NCBI GenBank assembly: GCA_944372025.1
Contig: CALVYE010000004.1
Coordinates: forward strand, 1 to 34,268
Length of the DNA stretch: 34,268 nucleotides
Origin: an uncultured Bacilli bacterium
GTDB taxonomy: Bacteria; Bacillota_I; Bacilli_A; RF39; UBA660
Direction: 5' to 3'
Below the pieces are notes generated by a model, which saw nothing but the letters and a program-made list of their open reading frames with translations, made no database searches and was not told where the DNA came from. The position numbers were made by a program, and so were the translations under genes. This document shows, one piece after another, positions 1 to 8,728 of the stretch (position 1 is its first letter; each line of letters opens with the position of its first letter).

Positions 1-22
1 TCTCCTTAATTTAATTATAACA
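1..22 (-). promoter_or_regulatory. Extended -10 promoter and RBS of a gene beyond the left edge
   Basis: On the minus strand TGTTATAAT (22-14) is an extended -10 element, and AAGGAGA (7-1) is a ribosome binding site at the window edge. Together they imply that a minus-strand gene begins just outside the window. No clear -35 hexamer is visible because the preceding bases form the terminator of the ABC operon. Confidence 0.5.
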
Positions 23-68
23 AAATAAAAGTAGATCACATTTCTTTTTTTGTGTCTACTTTTATTTT
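22..68 (-). terminator. Intrinsic terminator of the ABC operon
   Basis: The arms 22-35 (AAAATAAAAGTAGA) and 55-68 are perfect 14-bp complements. The stem continues after a one-base bulge through CACA/TGTG (37-40 and 51-54), with an A/T-rich loop. On the minus strand the stem ends in a T-run followed by GTTAT. It lies 46 bp downstream of the stop codon at 114. Confidence 0.75.
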
Positions 69-113
69 ATCAGTTCAAATTTTAGTTCTATCTTCCAAAA
101 TATTGCTACAATA

Positions 114-821
114 TTATCCCCATGGTATATCTTTAGGTTTTATTCTTTTTTTATTTATAATTTCTTCTACAACTTTACCACTATTCATTTTTATTATCCT
201 ATCTCCAATTAGTGCGATGCCTGGATTGTGGGTAACAATTATCATAGTAGTGCCTAGTTTCTCATTTGCAGAAACCAAGGATTGTAAAACTATTTTACCT
301 GTTTTTTCATCTAAGGCACCTGTAGGCTCATCACAAAACATTACTTTTGGATTTTTAGCAAGAGCACGTGCGATAGAAACACGTTGTTGCTCTCCACCAG
401 ATAATTCGTGCATATATTTTTTGACATGTTTTCTAAGACCTACAGTATCGATAATTTTATTAATGTCGATTTTACTCTTAGAAAGCTTTTCTCCTACTAA
501 AACATTTTCGTATACATTTAAATGTTCAAGTAAATTATATGTTTGAAATATAAAACCTAAATTATCTTTACGAAATTTTGTTATTTTTCTATCACTATAT
601 TTACTTATATTTTCTCCATCATAGAAAATATCTCCAGAAGTAACATTATCGAGACCTGATATACAGTTTAACAAGGTAGTTTTACCTCCACCACTCGCAC
701 CTAATATCACGACAATTTCTCCTTTTTTAATATTTAAAGAAACACCGTTTAAAGCATGAGTAGGAACTTCTCCCATATAGTAAGTTTTATATACATTTTT
801 AATTTCTATTAAGTTTTCCAT
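114..821 (-). CDS. ABC transporter ATP-binding protein (MacB/LolD-like)
   Basis: A 235-residue nucleotide-binding subunit that would energise the FtsX-type permease encoded immediately upstream. Visible motifs are Walker A GASGGGKTT, the Q-loop GFIFQTYN, the ABC signature LSGGEQQR, Walker B VMFCDEPTGALD and the H-loop VTHN. The length is normal for LolD/MacB-type ATPases. The start ATG at 821 sits behind AGTAGGTG, which overlaps the end of the permease gene (8-bp gap), so the two are translated together. Its C-terminal tail ends in WG, echoing the WA end of the second ATPase at 3399-4106; the two ATPases are clearly paralogous. Walker A carries GGGKTT where the sibling has the usual GSGKST. 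The substrate cannot be told from sequence; the family exports antimicrobial peptides or lipoproteins, or works mechanically on the envelope. Confidence 0.93.
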   Translation of the reverse strand: MENLIEIKNVYKTYYMGEVPTHALNGVSLNIKKGEIVVILGASGGGKTTLLNCISGLDNVTSGDIFYDGENISKYSDRKITKFRKDNLGFIFQTYNLLEHLNVYENVLVGEKLSKSKIDINKIIDTVGLRKHVKKYMHELSGGEQQRVSIARALAKNPKVMFCDEPTGALDEKTGKIVLQSLVSANEKLGTTMIIVTHNPGIALIGDRIIKMNSGKVVEEIINKKRIKPKDIPWG

Positions 822-829
822 TTTAACAC

Positions 830-3397
830 CTACTCTCTTTTAAGGGCCACGGCAAGTGGTACTTTATTTAATACTTTTCTAGATAGATTAACAGCAAAAT
901 AATAAGCGATTAAAAGACCAATTAACCCGATTAATGCTTTTTGCCATGATAAAGTAATTGGAATAACCATGTTCATATCCCCTATTAATAAACTTATAAT
1001 CCATTTTAAAAGCGCAATCATAGCGGGTATTGATAAAAGATATGAAACAATCACAAATGGTGTGTATATATTTAAAACTATCGAACTAATGCTCTTATTT
1101 TTATATCCCATTACTTTCATTAAAGAAATTGTCCTTTTATTTTCTTCTACAACTATATTTGCAATTACTGCAATAATTACAAGAGCCATAAAAGATGCAA
1201 ATCCTATTACAATGTATATTGAAGAATTCATAGTTTGCATTTGTTTTCTAACATTATTTTCTAAATCTTCAATACTAAATATTCCAGAAATTTTAGTAAT
1301 CTCTTCATTATCTAAATTTTTCATACTGCTATATTTTGAATCATTACTATATTTAGTTGTATAAATAGCTACAGGAGACCCAAAATCTTTACTAAGAGTT
1401 TCTCTATCTACATATGCTACAAAATTCATATAGGATTCTGTTACTCCAACAATTTTATAACTTAAAACCTTATCATTATATTCTAGTTCTAAAGTATCAC
1501 CAATATCAGCATCCATAATTTCTCTCATATTTTCATTAATTATAACACCATTTTCCTCATCTAATTTTTTAATAATATTTTCCCCGTTTTTATCTAAAAG
1601 TTCAATATTTTTGGCATCACTATCTATTCCATTTAAATTAATACTGTAATCATCTTCATCTAGTTTTTTAGAATTTCCATCTTCATCAAGCAATCTATTT
1701 AAATTTAGACTATTTTGTAACAACAAATCATCTTTATCGCTAGCTTCTTCTGTCATCGCTGTATTATAACTTACCATATATTTATATTTCATACCTTCAA
1801 AAGATGTATCAATTAAAGAATTGAATAGATTCATACCAATTAAAGTAAGTACAATAAGCATTCCTGTACAAAATGATGTTAGAGATACAATAAATAATTT
1901 TCCTAAAGAACGTGAAGCAAGTGAATATTTAAATCTGTAATTAAACGGTAATTTTTTAGTAAGTTTAGTAACTAATTTACTTAAAAAATTAACTTTTAAA
2001 TTGCTTCCTTCTTTTAAGAGTTTAAGAGGCTTTTTCCTAAGCATAAACCATGCAATAAAATAACTTAGGATTGAAAGTACAACCATAGGTATAAAAATTG
2101 AACTCAATAAATATTTCATATTGAAAGTGAGCGATGATAGTGGGACTGTAAAATAATTCATATAAAGACTAGTCAAAGGTCCATTTAAAATATAACCTAA
2201 GAAAAATCCAAGAGTTCCACCTACTAAGGAACCAACTATAGGATATACTAGATAACTAAAAGCAATAGATGAAGATTTATATCCTAATGATTTTAAAACT
2301 CCGATTTGTAATTTTTCATCATCTATTCTCTTTTTAGATACTACAACAATTATAAATACTGATATACCAAGTAATAAATACAAGAAATATTCAGCAAATT
2401 TTCTATTTGTATCAAATTCCATTTGTAACATGTCGATTCTCATAATACGAGATCCTGAAGTCATAGACATTGTAAGTATATCTTTTTCGTTTTTGAATAT
2501 CTCGTTAGCAGGATTATCTGTGGTTACTTCATTTTGATTATCTTCACTGGTGGTTATTTGGATATTCATACGATCTTTAGGGTCAGTTTTATAATTAAAT
2601 TTAGCAACATAAACATCTTGCTTTATCCCCTCTAAAGCATCATAAGTATTTTGATTCATAAAGACAACATTATTATATTTTTCATCAAAAATTGGCATAC
2701 TAAAAGATACCATAGGATAAATATAATCTGGAGCATAAGTAAAACCTACAATTTTATATGTAGTATTACCAATTTTATAATTATCACCTATTTCTAAATC
2801 ATTCTTTTTAGCAAAATTAGGCAAGATGGTTATTTCATTATCTTTTGTTGGAAATTCTCCTTCTACAAGATAAGTTTTATTTATTTTCTTATCTTTATTA
2901 TAAGGCATCGCACTAATTAGATATTTTTCATCACTTATATATTTTGAAGGTTCTAAGCTATACGTAAAATCATATTTTTCAGCAATAGAATCAATTTTTT
3001 CATTACTTATTTTATATACCGCACCATATTTTTCAAAAATTCCTTGAACACCCATATATAAATTTTGAGTACATATGGAAGATTGATTTAATAAACATGT
3101 TTTATAAACATTTATTATCTGTTTTTCGTTTTCCTCGAGATTTGATAATTCATTTTGTTCTAATTCGTTTAGTTTTTCTAGTGAAATATCTTTTGTATAA
3201 TCGACGACAGGAACAAAACTAAAATCTTCAACATTTTGTTCATCTAAGTAACTATAATATCGATTTTCTAATCTATCTAAAGCACTATTCATAGATGTAT
3301 AAATGGCAGTTGATAAAAATACCATAAGTATAATTCCAAGCATTTGTACTTTTTTCTTTTTTAGACCTTTTAATGCATTTCTAAATAACAATCCCAT
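830..3397 (-). CDS. ABC transporter permease with two FtsX domains
   Basis: An 855-residue membrane protein of the FtsX/MacB permease class. One transmembrane segment (about 19-36) is followed by a large extracytoplasmic domain (about 37-333) and three TM segments (about 334-354, 378-405, 428-453). A second copy of the pattern follows: TM about 500-523, an ectodomain of about 210 residues, and three TM segments in the last 120 residues. Both FtsX modules show the cytoplasmic coupling pattern, with LKSLGYKSSSI near 368 and LMKVMGYKNKSI in the second half. Start ATG 3397 follows AAGGTGG and is one base past the stop of the upstream ATPase. The gene sits between two ATPases. Double-module permeases of this kind transport or act mechanically on envelope substrates; the substrate is unknown. 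Confidence 0.9.
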   Translation of the reverse strand: MGLLFRNALKGLKKKKVQMLGIILMVFLSTAIYTSMNSALDRLENRYYSYLDEQNVEDFSFVPVVDYTKDISLEKLNELEQNELSNLEENEKQIINVYKTCLLNQSSICTQNLYMGVQGIFEKYGAVYKISNEKIDSIAEKYDFTYSLEPSKYISDEKYLISAMPYNKDKKINKTYLVEGEFPTKDNEITILPNFAKKNDLEIGDNYKIGNTTYKIVGFTYAPDYIYPMVSFSMPIFDEKYNNVVFMNQNTYDALEGIKQDVYVAKFNYKTDPKDRMNIQITTSEDNQNEVTTDNPANEIFKNEKDILTMSMTSGSRIMRIDMLQMEFDTNRKFAEYFLYLLLGISVFIIVVVSKKRIDDEKLQIGVLKSLGYKSSSIAFSYLVYPIVGSLVGGTLGFFLGYILNGPLTSLYMNYFTVPLSSLTFNMKYLLSSIFIPMVVLSILSYFIAWFMLRKKPLKLLKEGSNLKVNFLSKLVTKLTKKLPFNYRFKYSLASRSLGKLFIVSLTSFCTGMLIVLTLIGMNLFNSLIDTSFEGMKYKYMVSYNTAMTEEASDKDDLLLQNSLNLNRLLDEDGNSKKLDEDDYSINLNGIDSDAKNIELLDKNGENIIKKLDEENGVIINENMREIMDADIGDTLELEYNDKVLSYKIVGVTESYMNFVAYVDRETLSKDFGSPVAIYTTKYSNDSKYSSMKNLDNEEITKISGIFSIEDLENNVRKQMQTMNSSIYIVIGFASFMALVIIAVIANIVVEENKRTISLMKVMGYKNKSISSIVLNIYTPFVIVSYLLSIPAMIALLKWIISLLIGDMNMVIPITLSWQKALIGLIGLLIAYYFAVNLSRKVLNKVPLAVALKRE

Positions 3398-3398
3398 A

Positions 3399-4106
3399 TT
3401 ATGCCCACCTTAATTCTTCTGCAGAAATTGTCTTTTTATTCTTTATAATTTCGACAATTTTACCACTGTTCATTTTTATTACTGTATTTGCCATTTCGGA
3501 GATACTTGGATTATGTGTAACAATTATCATAGTTGTTTTATATTTTTTATTTATTTCTTGTAACGATTTTAAAACTTTTTTCCCTGTATTTTCATCTAGA
3601 GCTCCTGTAGGTTCATCACAAAATAAGACTTTAGGATTTTTGACAAGGGCACGTGCGATAGAGACTCTTTGCATTTGACCTCCAGATAATTGATAGGGAT
3701 ATTTATCTTTGTGCTCTGTTAATTCTACTGTATTGATTACTTCATCAATGTCTAAAGGATTGGTCGATAAGTTTAGACCAAGTTCTATATTTTCAGAAAC
3801 TGTCAAATTTGATATTATATTATAACTTTGAAAAATAAATCCAAGATTATCTTTTCGATAGTTAGTTAATTCATTGTCGTTAAAATTATCTATTCTTTTA
3901 TCATAAAAATATACTTCTCCACTACTTGGATTATCTATACCTGATAAAATATTTAACATAGTAGATTTACCACTACCACTAGGTCCTAAAATAACGACAA
4001 TTTCTCCATCTTTAATTTCAAGATTAATTTTATTAAGGGCGATAGTTTTGCCTGAAAAATTATCATAAATTTTAGAAACTTTATTTATTTTATATACATT
4101 TTCCAT
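3399..4106 (-). CDS. ABC transporter ATP-binding protein, second copy
   Basis: First gene of the ABC operon, 235 residues from ATG 4106. The open frame extends upstream to 4166, but AGGAGG (4116-4111) sits just before ATG 4106 and the promoter -10 lies at 4134-4139, so the inner start is right. Motifs: Walker A GPSGSGKST, Q-loop GFIFQSYN, signature LSGGQMQR, Walker B VLFCDEPTGALD, H-loop VTHN. It has exactly the same length as the ATPase at 114-821 and aligns with it along the whole length, including the tail. Both have complete catalytic motifs, so a heterodimer energising the single permease is plausible (inference). Confidence 0.93.
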   Translation of the reverse strand: MENVYKINKVSKIYDNFSGKTIALNKINLEIKDGEIVVILGPSGSGKSTMLNILSGIDNPSSGEVYFYDKRIDNFNDNELTNYRKDNLGFIFQSYNIISNLTVSENIELGLNLSTNPLDIDEVINTVELTEHKDKYPYQLSGGQMQRVSIARALVKNPKVLFCDEPTGALDENTGKKVLKSLQEINKKYKTTMIIVTHNPSISEMANTVIKMNSGKIVEIIKNKKTISAEELRWA

Positions 4107-4133
4107 ATTACCTCCTATAATTTGTATGCACCA

Positions 4134-4163
4134 ATTATAACATTTATTAAAAAGAATAATCAA
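4134..4163 (-). promoter_or_regulatory. Sigma-A promoter of the ABC operon
   Basis: Minus strand: -35 TTGATT (4163-4158), an 18-bp spacer, -10 TATAAT (4139-4134) preceded by TGT, making it an extended -10. The -35 overlaps the terminator of the upstream Ca2+ ATPase gene. The predicted leader before ATG 4106 is about 20 nt. Confidence 0.75.
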
Positions 4164-4183
4164 CACTTGATTGATTACTCTTT
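4151..4183 (-). terminator. Terminator of the Ca2+ ATPase gene
   Basis: The arms 4151-4162 and 4172-4183 form a 12-bp stem with one G-T wobble and a 9-base loop. On the minus strand it is followed by TTAATAAATG. It overlaps the ATPase stop codon (4182-4184) and the -35 of the ABC operon. Confidence 0.65.
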
Positions 4184-6830
4184 AAACTCCTCCAATATTT
4201 CCTCTAATTCTAAGATATATTTTTCTCATAAAATCTATAGGTACTACTGTAGAAGCAAGTAATATCATGTATAAAAACTCCATTACAGTAAGTCCTGCAG
4301 TTCTAAATAGAGTACCTCCATAGTAAATTAAATATACTTGAATTATTAATATAAATAATATTATTAATATGAAAACTTTGTTCTCATACAAATGCGATAG
4401 TAAATTAAGTCTATGTGTTCTAGCATTAAAACAATTAAATATTCCCATAAAAATGAATAGTCCAAAGAATGCTGTCATAAGGTAAATATTATTATCAGAA
4501 TTTCTAAATAAATTCCCTATGAAAGGTGCTTTTAGAAAAAGTATACAAAGTAAAGATGAATATAAACCTGTAAATACAATTTCATCTATCATGTATCTAT
4601 TTAAAATTGGTTCATCTTTTTTCTTAGGATATTCTTCCATATATTCTTTTAATGGAGGTTCAAAAGCAAAAGCGAGTCCAGCTAAAGTATCCATAACCAT
4701 ATTAATCCACAACATTTGAATTACGGTTACAGGGGTATCAACTCCTATAAATGGTCCGATAATAGAAAGACTTATCGCACAAAAATTAACTGTTAATTGA
4801 AAAATTATGAATTTTCTAATACTTTTAAAAATAGTTCGTCCAAATAAAATTGCTTTAGAAATAGACATAAAATTATCATCTAAAATTACAATATCTGAAG
4901 CTTCTTTTGATACTTCAGTACCACTTCCCATTGCAAAACCGACATCTGCTTTTTTTAAAGCCGGAGCATCATTAACTCCATCACCTGTCATTCCTACTAC
5001 AAGACCACTATCTTGGCTAATTTTAACAAGTCTACTTTTATCTTGTGGAAGACTTCTTGCAACAATTTTAAGATTTGGCAAAATTTGTTTAATTTCTTCA
5101 TCAGTTTTTCTATTAAGTTCATCACTTGTAAGAACTATATCATTGCTAGAATTTATTAATCCGACTTCTCTTCCTATCGCAATAGCAGTGTCTTTATTAT
5201 CACCTGTTATCATTACAGTTTGTATGTGAGCTTTTTTAACCATTTCAATTCCTTCAATTGCATCACTTCTAACATCATCTTTAATAAAAACTAGTCCAAT
5301 TAAGGTTAAATCATGAAATCTTTCATCAATGTTTGTTGAATAAGCTGTTACTAATACTCTTATTCCTCTTTTTGTCATAGATTCTATCATTTCATTAATT
5401 TTTCTTTTAGAAAGTAAAGTAGTTTTTTCTCCATTTTCATTAACATAGTTTGTACAATAAGGAAGTATTTTCTCTGCTGCTCCTTTTATAAATCTTGTCC
5501 TACCATTATAATTAATTGTCGTAGTTGAAAATTTATTTTTACTGTCGAAAGGTACAGTATCTAAAGTTTTATAGGTTAAATTAGTTTCAGTTTTAATAAA
5601 TGACATTAGAGCTCTATCAGTTATGTTTCCTCCAATAACTTTTGTTCTTGTAGAATCATAAGAACTTGCATTGTTATAAATGAAAGACATTTTTACTATA
5701 TTATGTAGGGATTTATGTCTAAGTAATTCCATTTCGTTATTGTATTCTTTTAGATCACCTGTCATAAATCCTACAACTTCTAATTTTCCTTTAGTTAAAG
5801 TACCTGTTTTATCTGTAAATAAAATATTGATATTACCTGCTGTCTCAATACCTATTAATTTTCTTACTAATACATTATTTTTTAGCATTCTTTTCATATT
5901 AGATGACAATACTAGAGTTATCATCATAGGTAATCCTTCGGGAACTGCAACTACAATTATTGTAACACTCAAAGTAAGTGCATATAATATGTGTCCGAAA
6001 AGCACAGGAAAATTTGTTATTGTCGCACTAATGCGTGTCCAATCAAACCCATTATCGATTACAATTACTGAGAATAAATAGGAAATTGAAACAAGAATCG
6101 CACCTATATAACCTATTCTACTGATTATAGTAGCTAATTTTCTAAGTCTTAGTTTTAAAGGACTGTCAGGTTGTTTTTCTTGGATTTCTTCTGCTAGTTT
6201 TCCATAAAAAGTTGCATTACCTACTTTGGTTACAAGCATATTTGCTTCCCCAGAATAAACTACCGTTCCTCTATATACTTCGTTTTTTTCAATTATTTGT
6301 TTTTTGTAAAAGTCGACTGGTTCTTTATATGCTTCTTTAGTTTCTCCATTTAAAGAAGACTCGTCCACACTTATATTTCCATTTATGATAACTCCATCAG
6401 CTGGTATTTTGTCTCCTGAAGATAAAAGTACAATATCATTACAAACTATATCGTCAATATTGACTTCAACTATTTTCCCATTTCTTCTAACTCTACATTT
6501 TATCTTAGATGATTCTTCTTGTAATTTTTCAAAGGCTTTTTCACTTCCATATTCTGAAATTGTAGATATGAAAGAAGCTAGAAAAATGGCAATTACAATT
6601 CCAATAGTTTCAAACCAATCAAAATCTTTAAATAAAAACACTGTTTTAATAGCAAGGGCAATCAATAATATTTTTATTATAGGATCGCCTAAAGTTTCTA
6701 TAAATAGTCTAAAGAAACTTTCTTTTTTTTGCGGATTTATTTTGTTTGTACCGTATTTTTTTGCGTTTTGTATAACTTGTTCATCTGTAAGTCCTGTTTT
6801 AATATTGCTTTCATTAAATATATTCCACAT
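4182..6830 (-). CDS. P-type calcium-transporting ATPase (type IIB-like)
   Basis: An 882-residue cation pump predicted to export Ca2+ at ATP cost across the cell membrane. Visible in order: N-terminal cation-ATPase domain, A-domain loop DESSLNGETKE (about residue 156), TM4 PEGLP (about 297), phosphorylation motif DKTGTLT (Asp about 340), hinge TGDGVNDAPALKKADVGFAMG split across the P domain, and TM6 NMVMD before TLAGLAFAFEP. The Asn/Asp pair in TM6 is the pattern of plasma-membrane Ca2+ ATPases. ATG 6830 is preferred over GTG 6845, because GGGAGGA (6843-6837) is its ribosome binding site and overlaps the GTG. The length is normal for the family. It is a single-gene transcript closed by the terminator at 4151-4183. 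Substrate assignment rests on family motifs; Mn2+ is an alternative. Confidence 0.93.
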   Translation of the reverse strand: MWNIFNESNIKTGLTDEQVIQNAKKYGTNKINPQKKESFFRLFIETLGDPIIKILLIALAIKTVFLFKDFDWFETIGIVIAIFLASFISTISEYGSEKAFEKLQEESSKIKCRVRRNGKIVEVNIDDIVCNDIVLLSSGDKIPADGVIINGNISVDESSLNGETKEAYKEPVDFYKKQIIEKNEVYRGTVVYSGEANMLVTKVGNATFYGKLAEEIQEKQPDSPLKLRLRKLATIISRIGYIGAILVSISYLFSVIVIDNGFDWTRISATITNFPVLFGHILYALTLSVTIIVVAVPEGLPMMITLVLSSNMKRMLKNNVLVRKLIGIETAGNINILFTDKTGTLTKGKLEVVGFMTGDLKEYNNEMELLRHKSLHNIVKMSFIYNNASSYDSTRTKVIGGNITDRALMSFIKTETNLTYKTLDTVPFDSKNKFSTTTINYNGRTRFIKGAAEKILPYCTNYVNENGEKTTLLSKRKINEMIESMTKRGIRVLVTAYSTNIDERFHDLTLIGLVFIKDDVRSDAIEGIEMVKKAHIQTVMITGDNKDTAIAIGREVGLINSSNDIVLTSDELNRKTDEEIKQILPNLKIVARSLPQDKSRLVKISQDSGLVVGMTGDGVNDAPALKKADVGFAMGSGTEVSKEASDIVILDDNFMSISKAILFGRTIFKSIRKFIIFQLTVNFCAISLSIIGPFIGVDTPVTVIQMLWINMVMDTLAGLAFAFEPPLKEYMEEYPKKKDEPILNRYMIDEIVFTGLYSSLLCILFLKAPFIGNLFRNSDNNIYLMTAFFGLFIFMGIFNCFNARTHRLNLLSHLYENKVFILIILFILIIQVYLIYYGGTLFRTAGLTVMEFLYMILLASTVVPIDFMRKIYLRIRGNIGGV

Positions 6831-6840
6831 AAAAAGTCCT

Positions 6841-6863
6841 CCCACAATAAATATATTTATGGG
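6841..6863 (-). promoter_or_regulatory. Inverted repeat overlapping the RBS of the Ca2+ ATPase
   Basis: In the transcript CCCAUAA (6863-6857) can pair with UUGUGGG (6847-6841), seven pairs including one wobble, around a 9-base A/U loop. The last three G residues are the first half of the Shine-Dalgarno GGGAGGA. It could partly mask the RBS or be a DNA operator. No regulator is identified. Confidence 0.4.
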
Positions 6864-6904
6864 ACATGCATTTTAGAATATATTTATTTTGACAAATTTA
6901 AAAT

Positions 6905-6937
6905 GAAAACGACGAAGAATTATTCTCCATCGTTTTC
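6905..6937 (-). terminator. Terminator of the DUF1540 gene, stop codon in its loop
   Basis: The arms 6905-6919 and 6923-6937 pair over 15 bp with two G-T wobbles, leaving a 3-base loop that is the TAA stop codon of the small gene 6920-7099. The following bases on the minus strand are ATTTTAAATTT, so the T-run is weak but present. Confidence 0.6.
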
Positions 6938-7099
6938 TTTACTGCAATAGCTATCACATATTGTATCTTTTTTTTCTTTTGCATCATCACATTCAGATGA
7001 AACTTTAATTTCATTTAATTCACATTGTTCACTATCACAATTGTTATATTTACATGAATTAACGTTACATCCGATTTTTTGATTTTGTTTCTTTGCCAT
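6920..7099 (-). CDS. Small cysteine-rich protein, DUF1540 domain
   Basis: A 59-residue protein starting at ATG 7099 behind GGAGG (7113-7109), with a TAA stop at 6920. Residues 11-33 (Cys11, Cys16, Tyr18, Cys21, Cys26, ending NEIKV) match the DUF1540 pattern, in which spaced cysteines form a small probable metal-binding unit. A further cysteine cluster follows at 37, 48 and 52, so there are seven in all. There is no signal peptide or membrane segment, so it is probably cytoplasmic. DUF1540 proteins are widespread in Firmicutes but have no established function. It lies alone between the 143-residue membrane protein and the Ca2+ ATPase. The domain call is from pattern memory and would need an HMM search. 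Confidence 0.8.
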   Translation of the reverse strand: MAKKQNQKIGCNVNSCKYNNCDSEQCELNEIKVSSECDDAKEKKDTICDSYCSKENDGE

Positions 7100-7156
7100 A
7101 AATCATTCCTCCATTTTTATTATGAGAAATGTTTATAAAAATATACATTAAATTTA

Positions 7157-7588
7157 TTATGTGGTTCGAATTATTAAAAATCCTATTATTAAACCTGTTG
7201 TTAATCCCATACTTACAATTAAACTAGTTTTTCTTTGATATAAAAATTCAACAAATAATCTTAGTATCATTATTGGTATTAAAATATATTTTCCGGCAGA
7301 TAAAAATGTTCTAATAACCAAAGGATCTAAATGAATAAACCATAAAATTAAAGCTAAAAGTATACTAGCAATAGCAGGTATTTGAATTGTTATTACGTTA
7401 TATACTGTTTTGTTCAACTTATATTTAGGTATTAAATACAATTCAGTTAAATATAACAAAGTAAAAATAATCAAAATGGCAGTAGGTAAAAATAATAATT
7501 TTATTGGATTTAAAAATATAAGCCATAAATAACTAGCCAAAATAGAAACAATAAATAAAATTATTGAAATTATACATGTTATCAACAT
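7157..7588 (-). CDS. Small hydrophobic membrane protein, unknown
   Basis: 143 residues that are almost wholly hydrophobic, with four to five predicted membrane segments (about 1-22, 26-48, 62-87, 95-113, 120-141) and very short loops. I do not recognise a family. Start ATG 7588 has AGAGG at a normal distance. It begins 21 bp after the stop of the 363-residue anchored protein, so the two form an operon from the promoter at 8729-8757. The short loops argue against an enzyme; it may be a partner or anchor for the neighbouring ectodomain protein, but this is inference from position only. Confidence 0.7.
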   Translation of the reverse strand: MLITCIISIILFIVSILASYLWLIFLNPIKLLFLPTAILIIFTLLYLTELYLIPKYKLNKTVYNVITIQIPAIASILLALILWFIHLDPLVIRTFLSAGKYILIPIMILRLFVEFLYQRKTSLIVSMGLTTGLIIGFLIIRTT

Positions 7589-7609
7589 ATTAACAACCTC
7601 TTTTTATCT

Positions 7610-8701
7610 TTATTTTACAATATATGGATCTTTCTCAGTTCCTTTTCCGCTATCATACATAAGATCTTTAGTAAGATGTATAACAGGCTTTAATTTTGAA
7701 TTAGTAGAACATCTTTTTACATCTACAGTTCCATAACTTTCTATGTAGAAAACTTCATAAGTATTTTCACTATTTGGAGTTAAAGTCCACCATCCATTTG
7801 AATCAGCATCAGGTTTTAAGTAATTGTAATTTTGACATTCTCTATCCCCAATTTTATTACAATTTGTATCTACACTAGCATTTGTATATTGATATACATT
7901 TAAAAGTCCTATGTTAGCATTTTCAATATATTTTTCACAATCAATATTGTCAATATCATCTTCAATTGTTTTTCCTGAAATACAGAAATTTTTAGGTATA
8001 ACTAGTTCTTTAGCATTTTCATCAAGTAAATCATTAGAATTATATATACTATTTAGCTCATCTCTTATTCTACTTACTGTATAATCATTTATACCTGAAG
8101 TATACTCAGATTCACTATTATATCTATCATCCCATACAGTTGAAGAATCAAGTTCATCGTTTAAAACAAGTTCCATATTTCCTTCGTTATCTATACTTAC
8201 TATTCTCCATAATTTATCAGATAATTTTAAGTAGTTATTAAGATTTTCACCTCTAAATACATAATTATCTCCCTGTAAATATAAACCGCTTCCTGCTTCA
8301 ACAACTTCGTTATCATCTATAACTTTTTTATATAATTCACTAGTAACATATTCATCACCACATTCGATATATGGTATATAAAAATATTTTCCGTTTTCAT
8401 TTTTTACTGTCGCCTTACCTGTACATTTCGTACCATTTTCAAGTAATTCACTTAGAGGTTTCATAAGTTCTAATTTTACCAAATCATCTACTGATATTTC
8501 CCTTATATCTCCTTCTTTAGGCAATAGAGATGAATTTTCTTTATAATATTCTTCTGCAACATTTTTTATCTCATCTTCTACTTCTTTATAAGTCATTTTT
8601 TTAGTTGTTCCCAACATAGAAAAAATAACAATTATTATAACGACAACAACTAAAACTGCTCCAACAATTATGACTAATTTTTTTAATTTATCTCTATCCA
8701 T
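7610..8701 (-). CDS. Membrane-anchored extracellular protein, unknown
   Basis: 363 residues with a short basic N-terminus (MDRDKLKK), one strong membrane helix (about 9-30) and no lipobox or signal-peptidase site, so it is probably a type II anchored protein with about 330 residues outside. A segment around residues 30-120 has a Cys pair (CTGKATV and PYIECGDEY) and is followed by a module with LWRIVSIDNEGNMEL. Similar Trp-Arg-Ile-Val modules occur in surface proteins of gut Firmicutes. Seven cysteines in the ectodomain suggest disulfides. First gene of a two-gene operon with its own promoter; RBS AGGAGAGG before ATG 8701. The function is not recognisable. Confidence 0.75.
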   Translation of the reverse strand: MDRDKLKKLVIIVGAVLVVVVIIIVIFSMLGTTKKMTYKEVEDEIKNVAEEYYKENSSLLPKEGDIREISVDDLVKLELMKPLSELLENGTKCTGKATVKNENGKYFYIPYIECGDEYVTSELYKKVIDDNEVVEAGSGLYLQGDNYVFRGENLNNYLKLSDKLWRIVSIDNEGNMELVLNDELDSSTVWDDRYNSESEYTSGINDYTVSRIRDELNSIYNSNDLLDENAKELVIPKNFCISGKTIEDDIDNIDCEKYIENANIGLLNVYQYTNASVDTNCNKIGDRECQNYNYLKPDADSNGWWTLTPNSENTYEVFYIESYGTVDVKRCSTNSKLKPVIHLTKDLMYDSGKGTEKDPYIVK

Positions 8702-8728
8702 ATTTTTAACCTCTCCTACTATATAGAA

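Noticed and set aside
52-546. Plus-strand open frame over the first ABC ATPase
   Set aside because: It is antisense to a gene with complete ATPase motifs, has no RBS and its residues are the low-complexity product of reversed A/T-rich codons. Other plus-strand frames (969-1364, 4807-5229, 6385-6876, 33918-34166 and similar) were rejected for the same reason.
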